From: Stenomitos frigidus_A
Lineage (GTDB): Bacteria > Cyanobacteriota > Cyanobacteriia > Leptolyngbyales > Leptolyngbyaceae
Direction: 5' to 3'
Assembly: GCF_963877135.1 (NCBI RefSeq)
Contig: NZ_CAWNSW010000166.1
Coordinates: 1-64,000 of the forward strand
Length of the DNA: 64,000 nt
Shown here: positions 7,732 through 15,148 of the stretch, piece by piece
How the letters are laid out: each line of letters starts with the position of its first letter
Numbering within the stretch: position 1 is the stretch's first letter
Notes under the pieces: generated by a model
Told to the model about the DNA's origin: nothing
The model's input: only the letters and a program-made list of their open reading frames with translations
The model's database searches: none
Made by a program: the position numbers and the translations under genes

Positions 7732-9255
7732 TCAATCCGGTTGGTGCATCTGTCGCTGAATTCGGTTACTCAAGCTACTGTGTTTCGAAGCGAGGCGTGC
7801 TTTACCTGCCGCCGCCCATTCCTGTAGAAACTGAATTTGTTCTTGAGCCGTGTGAGCGAGCGGCACTGTCTGGCTAGCTGCCTCTAAAATATCATCGGTC
7901 GTAAAGTCCCGGGTTTGACTAAACCCAAGATGCATTGCCTCGATTAACGTCTGTTCAATTTCGGCTCCAGAGAAATCAGGGGTTTCATAGGCCAGGCGCT
8001 CCAAATCGTACTGTTTCAAGTTTTGTGGGCGCAGCCGCGATAGGTGGACGGAAAAGATTTCCTGCCGTTCTTCCTGACTGGGCAAGCCAACAAAGAAGAT
8101 TTCGTCGAACCGGCCTTTGCGGAGCATTTCTGCGGGCAAGGATTGAATGTTGTTAGCAGTGGCAACCACAAAAACAGGGGTTGTCTTTTCGGCAAGCCAG
8201 GTAATAAACGTACCAAAGACGCGACTGGTCGTACCCGCATCCCCTCGACCATCAGCGCCAGAAAACGCTTTGTCAATCTCGTCAATCCACAAAATGCAGG
8301 GAGCCAACGCTTCAGCGAGTTGAATCATCTGGCGAGTGCGAGACTCAGATTCACCCACCAGACCAGCAAATAACCGTCCCACATCCAAGCGCAGTAGCGG
8401 TAAGTGCCAGTGATGCGCGATCGCCTTGGCTGTAAGCGACTTACCCGTACCTTGAATGCCAACCAGTAACAGGCCTCTAGGGTGGGGTAACCCATACTGC
8501 CGTGCACGTTCTGAAAAGGCACCACCGCGCCGCAACAGCCAGTCTTTTAGGTTATCCAGGCCACCAATATCAGAAATGTTCGCAGTGGTAGGATAAAAAT
8601 CGAGAATTTGGGTTTGGCGGATAGTCTGCCGCTTTTCTTCTAGAATCAGGTCTACGTCTTCGGGTAGAAGTTCGCCATGAGTGGCGATCGCTCGCGCCAG
8701 TACGCGACGAATCCGCTCCATAGACAAGCCCTGGCAGGAACGCACCAACTCATCCAACACACGATTCTCCAGCAATCGACCTGTGGCGGCGAGCAACCGC
8801 TCCACCTCAAGCCGAATTTCGGCAGCGGCAGGCAGCGGAAATTCCAGAATGGTGAGCGCTTCACTCAGCTCATCAGGGATAGTGATTTGCGAGGACAAGA
8901 TCACAATGTTCTTAGGCTGTGCCTTCAGCAGACGCGCTAGATTGCGCAACTTACGTGAAATGGCAACATCCTCCAGAAACCGCTGAAAGTCACGCAGGAT
9001 AAAGATGGCTGCGGCTGCGGCTGGAAGTTTCTCGACAAATTCTAATGCTTGTAACGGATTGCGCTTGCCAAAACCAGCATCGTTAGGGTTCCCTTGATAG
9101 CCATCAACAAAATCCCAAATATACACAGCGCGATTACCCTGGTGTTTGGCAGATTGGGCGATCGCGGCTTCAATACGCTCTTCTTCACGGGTCGGAATGT
9201 AAATGAGCGTGTACCGTGCCCGTAGCAACAACTCAAACTCATCGCTGAAGCTCAT
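7732..9255 (-). CDS. ycf46: AAA+ ATPase, Ycf46 family
   Basis: A 507-residue member of the cyanobacterial/plastid Ycf46 family of AAA ATPases. In the long reading frame, Walker A GIQGTGKSL is at about 271-279, Walker B ILWIDE at about 326-331, and ATANNIQSLPAEMLRKGRFDE carries the sensor and arginine-finger region. The N-terminal half (starting MSFSDEFELLLRARYTLIYI) is an inactive-looking Rossmann/AAA-like domain. The ATG at 9255 is preferred over TTG at 9270 because it matches the family's start. Genetic work in cyanobacteria has linked Ycf46 to CO2 utilisation, but its substrate is not settled. It follows the DUF177 gene by about 70 bases. Confidence 0.93.
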   Translation of the reverse strand: MSFSDEFELLLRARYTLIYIPTREEERIEAAIAQSAKHQGNRAVYIWDFVDGYQGNPNDAGFGKRNPLQALEFVEKLPAAAAAIFILRDFQRFLEDVAISRKLRNLARLLKAQPKNIVILSSQITIPDELSEALTILEFPLPAAAEIRLEVERLLAATGRLLENRVLDELVRSCQGLSMERIRRVLARAIATHGELLPEDVDLILEEKRQTIRQTQILDFYPTTANISDIGGLDNLKDWLLRRGGAFSERARQYGLPHPRGLLLVGIQGTGKSLTAKAIAHHWHLPLLRLDVGRLFAGLVGESESRTRQMIQLAEALAPCILWIDEIDKAFSGADGRGDAGTTSRVFGTFITWLAEKTTPVFVVATANNIQSLPAEMLRKGRFDEIFFVGLPSQEERQEIFSVHLSRLRPQNLKQYDLERLAYETPDFSGAEIEQTLIEAMHLGFSQTRDFTTDDILEAASQTVPLAHTAQEQIQFLQEWAAAGKARLASKHSSLSNRIQRQMHQPD

Positions 9256-9323
9256 GGCAGACTCACTCAAGAGGGCAAATTGATAGCGCGTGGACTCTTT
9301 GTTGATGATCGTCGGTTGAGGAT

Positions 9324-9830
9324 CTAATGGCGAAGCTGATCCTTAAAGGTTTCCAGGGACGCCCAGCGACGATCGACCGTTGGGGTAGGCGTATCGATGG
9401 TGGTTAGCTCAATGCCCTTACAGGCTTGATCACACAACTGTCGCTGAGGAATTTCCAAACACAATTGCTCGTAAAGCCAGGTAGTGGGGTCAAAGTCCCC
9501 CTTCGGCGACAATGTTTCAATCAGATCTTCGGGAGCGATATCTCGGTCTAATAGTACGGGTTCGATCGCATCAGTCGTTTCATCAAGCCAGATGAGTTCA
9601 GAGGGTGCGATCGATAGACGGTAATTATATTGTTGCAAGCACCGATGGCACATGAGGGTCACGATCGTCTCTGCTTTGGCTGACACGTCGAGATAACTAC
9701 CCTGATGAGTGACTTTTATCTGTCCTTGCACAGGGGTAAGGGTTTCAAGTCCAGGCACTAATTCGTTGAAGCTGATGACCTCAGTTTGTTGGGGTGCCCT
9801 GGTCAACTGCGGAATGTGGATTTTGTCCAT
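9324..9830 (-). CDS. DUF177 / YceD family protein
   Basis: A 168-residue protein with the YceD/DUF177 pattern: an N-terminal beta-rich domain, a C-x-x-C pair (MCHRCLQQY) and a second pair, LCDQACKG, followed by a short tail. In many bacteria and in plants the family is linked to ribosomal RNA (23S) processing and often sits beside rpmF. Here it lies in the rpmH-rnpA-yidC-khpB series, which also points to ribosome assembly. The spacing to khpB (about 120 bases) may allow its own promoter. Confidence 0.85.
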   Translation of the reverse strand: MDKIHIPQLTRAPQQTEVISFNELVPGLETLTPVQGQIKVTHQGSYLDVSAKAETIVTLMCHRCLQQYNYRLSIAPSELIWLDETTDAIEPVLLDRDIAPEDLIETLSPKGDFDPTTWLYEQLCLEIPQRQLCDQACKGIELTTIDTPTPTVDRRWASLETFKDQLRH

Positions 9831-9952
9831 CGGTTGGCTTCTCCTCTAACCAATGAGGTGCTCCTGAGTTAGTCAAGTTGCTTTGACTACAAGCACCCAT
9901 GCATCAATGCTCTCACTGACTGAACCCACACAAGCGCGCAGGCTTATACCGA

Positions 9953-10444
9953 TCAACCTTGTAAAGGACGGATGACCAGACGACGATCGGGCTCCTGACC
10001 ACGACTAAAGGTTTCTAGATCACCATATTCCTTCAACATCGTATGCACCTGACGACGCTCGGCAGACGAGAGTGACTTAAGCTCAAACTCTGTGCCCGTC
10101 TTTCGCACTGCTGCTGCTGCCTGATCGGCAATATCTTTAAGTTCAGCGTAGCGGCGTAGTCGATAACCTGCCAACTCCACTGTAAAAGCTTTCTGCTGAT
10201 CACGCTCTTGACTCAGATTCAGAATCGCGTTGGTCAAATATTGAATCGAATCCAGGACAGAACCACCGGGGCCTGTAATCAGTTCAATTTGGTCAGGGCT
10301 CAATGCTGCTTCATCGATCGTGAGCCAGTAACTCTCTTCAGCAAAGCTTGAATTTAGCTCAGCTGTGACTACTGCGGGTAAACCAGACAAACGCAGCAAC
10401 TCTTCCAGCCACTGCTGTCCACGCTGCATTTGGTTGACATCCAT
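9953..10444 (-). CDS. khpB: KhpB/Jag-type KH-R3H RNA-binding protein
   Basis: A 163-residue protein with a KH-like domain containing the ITGPGGSVLDSIQYLTNAIL helix-turn-helix (G-P-G-G in place of the classical GxxG) and a C-terminal R3H domain (FELKSLSSAERRQVHTMLKE, then RRLVIRPL). The Jag N-terminal domain is absent, as usual in cyanobacteria. KhpB pairs with KhpA to bind RNAs and influences cell elongation in Firmicutes. The gene starts 8 bases after the yidC stop, so they are co-transcribed. A KhpA homologue is encoded at 59016-59432 in this window. Confidence 0.9.
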   Translation of the reverse strand: MDVNQMQRGQQWLEELLRLSGLPAVVTAELNSSFAEESYWLTIDEAALSPDQIELITGPGGSVLDSIQYLTNAILNLSQERDQQKAFTVELAGYRLRRYAELKDIADQAAAAVRKTGTEFELKSLSSAERRQVHTMLKEYGDLETFSRGQEPDRRLVIRPLQG

Positions 10445-10452
10445 ACGCTACC

Positions 10453-11841
10453 TCAGGCTTCTTTTTCTGAACGCTCTAGTTCAGGAGACGGTACAGAATC
10501 TACACTGTCTGCCACTTCAACAGTGCTCTTATGGTCAGAGTTATGTTTTGAGTGATCAGTAGCAGTTGTAGGAGCAGGCTTCTCCGCAACGACTTCAGCC
10601 TTAACGTCTATAGGCTTAGACTCTTTTACTTTCGACTCCTTTGCCTTCACCCTCGACGTTTTGACTTTGGCTTCCGTGCCTTTCTTAGGCGTCGCCTTAG
10701 CATCAGGCTCTTTCTTTGTCTTCCCCGGTTCAAATGGCAGCACAGTAGCCTTGCTTTCGTTTGCCTTTTCTTCCGCCTCTACAAGCTTCTGGATCTCTTC
10801 CGGTAATGCTTCTCGCGATAGCACGAAGGTTTGAGCCGTTTGGAAGACGTTGGCGATCGTCATGTACATCAGTACCCCAGCCGGCAAGGGGAACCAGAAG
10901 AACATGCCTGAAAACAGGACTGGCGTAATCTTATTGATGGTTTCTTGCTGAGGGTTGGCGTTAGCGCTTTTACCCTGCCCCGAAAGCAATTGGTTGACAT
11001 AGAGGCTGAGACCGAAGAAGACGATCATGCCAACGATATCCCAATGAATGACGCCATCAGGATCGATCGCACCAACCCGCCCCAGCTTATCGATAAACAA
11101 AAACCCTTTGTCGGCTGCAAGACCGGGGAGGATACTTTTGAGCGTGACATCACCGGGCTGCAACGCTTCGATCGTCCCATCATCGTTTAGCTTGACGCGC
11201 TCTGCACCACTCGCCACCTCAAAACGTGGAGCCAGCTTCGTCTCAGGGTATTCGTCCAGAAGAGTTTGTAACGACTTGCCCTCAACCGTTTGAAAATCAA
11301 TTTTTGTCTTTTCACCGACCGCCAGTTTACTGCCGCCTGGAAGCAGTGCTGTAACGGGCGCATGGACGCCTTCCGAAACGTAGATATTTTGTGGTGGCGT
11401 CGTGAATGCCTGGGGTTGAATCTGCTCTAACTGCTCTTTCGGCAAGATCTGCAGATTAATTGAGTACGGTACATCTGAGAATGGCGATCCCCGTAGGGTT
11501 GCAAATAACGCAAACAGAATAGGCATCTGGAACAGAAGGGGCAGGCATCCGGCTAAGGGATTACCGAACTCCTTCATGACCTTGCCCATTTCTTCTTGTT
11601 GCTTGGCAGGATCATCCTTGTAGCGATCGCGAATCTCCTGCTGCCGCTTTTGCATCACAGGCTGCACAACCTTCATACGGCGCATACTGCGAATCGAACC
11701 TGCACTCAAGGGGTAGAGTGCAAAGCGAATGACCAACGTCAAAGCGACAATTGCTAATCCATAGCTCGGCACGATCCCGTAGAAAAAATCCAGGATCGGC
11801 AGCATTATATTGTTGGAAATAAACCCAATACCGAAGTCCAT
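10453..11841 (-). CDS. yidC: Membrane protein insertase YidC/Oxa1
   Basis: A 462-residue YidC/Alb3/Oxa1 insertase. It has the conserved core: TLVIRFALYPLS with the hydrophilic-groove arginine, a charged cytoplasmic hairpin (MQKRQQEIRDRYKDD), FGNPLAGCLPLLFQMPILFALF, and later helices with FFWFPLPAGVLMYM. A large periplasmic/lumenal insert lies between helices 2 and 3 (about residues 120-260). The C-terminal tail (about 375-462) is very lysine- and glutamate-rich, as in Alb3-type proteins that touch ribosomes or SRP. It inserts thylakoid and plasma-membrane proteins. Part of the rpmH-rnpA-yidC-khpB series. Confidence 0.96.
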   Translation of the reverse strand: MDFGIGFISNNIMLPILDFFYGIVPSYGLAIVALTLVIRFALYPLSAGSIRSMRRMKVVQPVMQKRQQEIRDRYKDDPAKQQEEMGKVMKEFGNPLAGCLPLLFQMPILFALFATLRGSPFSDVPYSINLQILPKEQLEQIQPQAFTTPPQNIYVSEGVHAPVTALLPGGSKLAVGEKTKIDFQTVEGKSLQTLLDEYPETKLAPRFEVASGAERVKLNDDGTIEALQPGDVTLKSILPGLAADKGFLFIDKLGRVGAIDPDGVIHWDIVGMIVFFGLSLYVNQLLSGQGKSANANPQQETINKITPVLFSGMFFWFPLPAGVLMYMTIANVFQTAQTFVLSREALPEEIQKLVEAEEKANESKATVLPFEPGKTKKEPDAKATPKKGTEAKVKTSRVKAKESKVKESKPIDVKAEVVAEKPAPTTATDHSKHNSDHKSTVEVADSVDSVPSPELERSEKEA

Positions 11842-12034
11842 GCGCCGAATGTCGCCTCTCGTACGTTGTGCAGTTTGAATCTAGCAGTTTAAATCTAAAT
11901 GTAGTCAATCTTATAGAGTTAGTTTCACCCAACCTACATTCGTTCAGCATACAGGTACGCAATGAACGATCGGCAAGTAGGGGTAATACACCAACGGAAG
12001 CGATCGCAACTGCTTTTTTTCTGCAACTGCCTTC

Positions 12035-12433
12035 CTAGCCCTGCCCACCTAGCGCACCGCTAGCAGATTGCGCTCTAGGGGTGCGCTTATCGTTAATGTA
12101 GTCGTAGGTAGCGCGGAAATTGGGAAGTGATCGTAACTCTAAGCGGCTACCGTCTTTGAGTGTAATGACCATATCACCCCAAAGACCCAAACCACGGGGA
12201 ACCGTGACGACTTTAACAATTTCGGAATAGATAATGTCTGCACGATCGCGCCCCATCCAGCCGCCGATAACTGAAATACGCCGACTCGTAATGCGATAGC
12301 GTAGCCAGAATGCTCTGACAACTGCACCGACCGTCAACGGTAAGCAAATCACCGTAAAGCCTAATAGTAAATTTACGATCAGGTCGCCCACATGGGGGCC
12401 ACCTTCATAGTAAATGTCTTCGCTAATGCCCAT
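12035..12433 (-). CDS. PH-domain (bPH2) membrane protein
   Basis: A 132-residue protein with one N-terminal hydrophobic stretch (LIVNLLLGFTVICLPLTVGAVV) followed by a bacterial PH-like domain (YRITSRRISVIGGWMGRDRA through VKVVTVPRGLGLWGDMVITL). Its start overlaps the end of rnpA by 11 bases, so the two are translationally linked. In cyanobacteria this gene regularly sits between rnpA and yidC. Its function is unknown; a role near membrane protein insertion is a guess from context only. Confidence 0.85.
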   Translation of the reverse strand: MGISEDIYYEGGPHVGDLIVNLLLGFTVICLPLTVGAVVRAFWLRYRITSRRISVIGGWMGRDRADIIYSEIVKVVTVPRGLGLWGDMVITLKDGSRLELRSLPNFRATYDYINDKRTPRAQSASGALGGQG

Positions 12434-12833
12434 CGCATACCTCAGCGTTTACCAGTAACTGCTCTAATTCTTGCAGAAATTGTCGATAATCGCACTGTGT
12501 TGCCTCTGGGTGAACGATTACCACAATGTCCCAACCGGTTGGAAACCCGGGCAGCAACGAACGCACTGCTACCTTAAGCCACCGCTTAATACGATTGCGG
12601 ACAACAGCGCGTTTACTCACCTTCTGGCTAATAGAGATCCCTACCCGTGTGTGCGGGACTACCTTAACGGCAGCTAATGCTTCCGTCCCGTCGTTGCTCT
12701 GCTTGGCGTCGCCGATAGCTGCTTTCCGCAGCACGATTATCGTCAAGAAGTTAGACTTTCGTCGCCTGCCTTTACGATAAACAGCATTAAAGTCCTGTCT
12801 GGACCTGAGACGGTTCGCTTTGGATAGTGCCAC
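12423..12833 (-). CDS. rnpA: Ribonuclease P protein component
   Basis: A 136-residue basic protein. RnpA assists the RNase P RNA in cutting the 5' leader from pre-tRNAs. It starts MALSKANRLRSRQDFNAVYRKG and has the family signature RNRIKRWLKVAVR (the R-N-x-x-K/R-R helix) and a phenylalanine-rich central cleft region. An insert of about 20 residues (IGDAKQSNDGTEALAAVKVV) is longer than in enterobacterial proteins, as in other cyanobacteria. It lies 26 bases after rpmH. Confidence 0.95.
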   Translation of the reverse strand: MALSKANRLRSRQDFNAVYRKGRRRKSNFLTIIVLRKAAIGDAKQSNDGTEALAAVKVVPHTRVGISISQKVSKRAVVRNRIKRWLKVAVRSLLPGFPTGWDIVVIVHPEATQCDYRQFLQELEQLLVNAEVCDGH

Positions 12834-12859
12834 GTCCTCTACAGTGCTACAAAGCCGAC

Positions 12860-13000
12860 CTAAGCGACGGCCAGACGGAAGCGTCCTTTGGTTCTGCGTG
12901 CTTGAATTACCCGGCGACCGGTTGCAGTCCTCATGCGAGCACGAAACCCAGAGGTTCTTTTGCGTTTGCGACTGGTGCCGCCTAAAGTTCGTTTTGTCAT
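12860..13000 (-). CDS. rpmH: 50S ribosomal protein L34
   Basis: 46 residues, starting MTKRTLGGTSRKRKRTSGFR and ending GRFRLAVA. This is a textbook L34 composition and motif (RARMRTATGRRVI). It is the first gene of the rpmH-rnpA-PH-yidC-khpB series on the minus strand. Its promoter should lie in 13001-13070. Confidence 0.97.
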   Translation of the reverse strand: MTKRTLGGTSRKRKRTSGFRARMRTATGRRVIQARRTKGRFRLAVA

Positions 13001-13070
13001 TGTTCGCGTCTCCCGCAGTTCCCCATTAGAGGCTCTAAAAAGCCACAGCTTCTAACTATACCATTCCTCA

Positions 13071-13110
13071 GGCTCATCAAAGCACATTCATTCGTATCCT
13101 TTGATGAGCC
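13071..13110. other. 12-bp inverted repeat between DUF2808 gene and rpmH
   Basis: GGCTCATCAAAG (13071-13082) pairs with CTTTGATGAGCC (13099-13110) around a 16-base loop. It lies after the DUF2808 stop and before rpmH, both on the minus strand, so it may end the DUF2808 transcript. No T-run follows. Confidence 0.5.
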
Positions 13111-13145
13111 CACGATCGCCAGCAACAGGTGAAGCAGTGCTCAGG

Positions 13146-13697
13146 CTAGTTGTTGTCGATAGAAATAACCCAGGTACCGATGTAGCGGAGGAGTGGTGTA
13201 TCGCCAGGCGATAGCACCTGGCAGTTGAAATAGTACACGCCCGAATTGGGATTGCGCACGTTAGCAAGCTGAATTTCGACGCTGCTGCCTGCCGGGACGG
13301 GATCAGTCGGGAAAATCTCGATGAAGTTGTTTTCCTTGTTCCAATTCACTTCTTGAAGCGGCACTGATTTGTTCTTCACGATTACTTCGACATCCTTCGT
13401 GTCGAATTGGCCTTTGAAGTAATCGGGATAGGCGATGGAAAACTGAGCCACTGCCAGCTTCATTTTTTTGGCAGGAATTCTCAAACGGTAGCGCTCACCG
13501 CTCACTCCAGCTCTGCCGCCAAAATCTAGGCGGTAGTTCAGGTTGTCTTCACCTTTAACACCACCAAAAATGGTTAGTCCAGGTAACCCCTGGGCAGCAC
13601 TCAGCAGTGGAAGCCCTGCAACCAGGAGGCCTGCGATCGCCAGCCCAGAGACGGCGCGTTTAACAAAGGATCTAGGAAACATAGTCGGATTACTCAA
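13146..13697 (-). CDS. DUF2808 secreted protein
   Basis: 183 residues. An N-terminal signal peptide (RAVSGLAIAGLLVAGLPLLSAAQG) is followed by a beta-rich DUF2808 domain (GERYRLRIPAKKMKLAVAQF, VPAGSSVEIQLANVRNPNSG, YYFNCQVLSPGDTPLLRYIG). This domain is abundant and almost restricted to cyanobacteria; its function is unknown and the protein should be periplasmic or extracellular. A second in-frame ATG is 15 bases downstream of the one used. The gene has about 360 non-coding bases upstream. Confidence 0.88.
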   Translation of the reverse strand: MSNPTMFPRSFVKRAVSGLAIAGLLVAGLPLLSAAQGLPGLTIFGGVKGEDNLNYRLDFGGRAGVSGERYRLRIPAKKMKLAVAQFSIAYPDYFKGQFDTKDVEVIVKNKSVPLQEVNWNKENNFIEIFPTDPVPAGSSVEIQLANVRNPNSGVYYFNCQVLSPGDTPLLRYIGTWVISIDNN

Positions 13698-14054
13698 TTG
13701 GCAGAGATTAGTAAACGTTCGTTGATCTTCACGCTACACAGACTGTATCAGGATTGGTGAGTCAGATCACTCATGGCACCGATCAGCTTTAACGATCTGG
13801 ATTCTAGATTCTAGAACCTAAAGTCCTGTTTTTCAGAGTAGAGGCAAATAAGGTCAAGGGCAAACAGCGTTCGCAGTCGCCTCGTCCGTCAGTGGAGCAA
13901 AGCTAGACCGGCAATTGTGGCCCGCTACCCTTGTTCGTAACACCTCTTGATGAGCCCGCTTTGAAGACCGTCGTAGCCGCTAAAGGGGCATCAAGCTAAC
14001 GGACGGTGAAACTCGACAAAAAGTGCCCTACAGTTGATCGAGCATAGGGTTTCT
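13698..14054. other. Intergenic region, nothing recognised
   Basis: About 356 bases. It contains the presumed promoter of the DUF2808 gene (minus) and the 3' flank of the DUF3298-type gene. No gene, RNA or strong hairpin was recognised. Confidence 0.4.
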
Positions 14055-14918
14055 CTAGCCTTTAGTGCCTGCTGAGGACAAGACAAAGCCAAGCGCCCCA
14101 TCTGGCTTGATGTAAGGTTTGAGTTGCTGGTAGCTGAAAAAGTATCTGCCCGCTGGCTCCAGCGCTTTCATCACGTGGGGGAAGTCAAAATCGTAGCGAA
14201 ACGTGATTCCTTGATCGCTAATCGAGAAACTATTCAGATTTCTGATTTGAAAGCGTTGCTTGCTAAGCTGATCGCGAAGATCGGCTCCCTCCTTGTCGCC
14301 GTTTGCGATCGCCTCCTTCATTTCAGCCTGCATGGCTTTGTTGACCATCACCGCGATCGTGCCAAACGCTTGCATCTTAAAGACATCCGTCGCTCTCAGC
14401 ACCTTGCCTGTTTTCAAACTCACCAGCCGATGTTTTTCATAGGTACTGGGATAGGCGCCCACGCCGCTAATCGTAAAGGTCACATCCAGTAAGGAGTTCT
14501 GGTTGTAGTTCACCGCATAATCAATTTCGCTCAGCCACCAGCTTTCTAGAAACTCTGTGCGCAATTCTTCCAGGGACTGCCCAAAAACGCTTTTGAGGCT
14601 GACCGCTGACTGGATATTTTGCAACAGTGCCTGATCGGCCAGACCCGTCACCTGCGGATATTTGATAGTGGCTTCTTTGTAATTTGGATACTCCTGCCCC
14701 TTTTTGCCACGGATCAACGTCACCGTTTTGGTTTCAAGCCGGACGCGATCGTTGGAGGGTGGTTTTGGCGACAGAGAAACCCGATCGATCGCTACTGCTC
14801 CTAACGCCATTTCAAGTGGATTGGTAGAAGATAGCCCGTGAGCGTTCAATGGCAAAAGGCTGCCCAGCAGCACTTGCCCCCCAGCCATGAGCAGCACAAA
14901 GAAGAGAGAAAATTTCAT
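14055..14918 (-). CDS. Secreted DUF3298/PdaC-like domain protein
   Basis: 287 residues with an N-terminal signal peptide (FFVLLMAGGQVLLGSLLPLNAHG). The body matches the PdaC/DUF4163 plus DUF3298 (RsiV-like) arrangement: IKYPQVTGLADQALLQNIQ, then DYAVNYNQNSLLDVTFTISG, and near the C-terminus the beta strand ending YQQLKPYIKPDGALGFV. In other bacteria these domains occur in extracytoplasmic sensors and deacetylase accessory parts, but no catalytic residues can be assigned here. The cyanobacterial role is unknown. Confidence 0.72.
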   Translation of the reverse strand: MKFSLFFVLLMAGGQVLLGSLLPLNAHGLSSTNPLEMALGAVAIDRVSLSPKPPSNDRVRLETKTVTLIRGKKGQEYPNYKEATIKYPQVTGLADQALLQNIQSAVSLKSVFGQSLEELRTEFLESWWLSEIDYAVNYNQNSLLDVTFTISGVGAYPSTYEKHRLVSLKTGKVLRATDVFKMQAFGTIAVMVNKAMQAEMKEAIANGDKEGADLRDQLSKQRFQIRNLNSFSISDQGITFRYDFDFPHVMKALEPAGRYFFSYQQLKPYIKPDGALGFVLSSAGTKG

Positions 14919-15148
14919 ACGAACAGAGCTTTAAGAAATCAGATTAAGTTTCAACCGATGGACGTAGGAACAGGCGCAGAAACAAAGTACCAGTCAACCA
15001 CGAATTCTGTCTGTTAGCGGCATAGCAGTGCCATGCTGCTACGCTGGAAGACAATTTGCTCGCAAAGCCCTTACTAGCTCCGCCAACTTAGCCTTTGTTC
15101 AATGCTTTTTAGTCGCCGATCACCTATCACTCACTAACAGCTATCATC

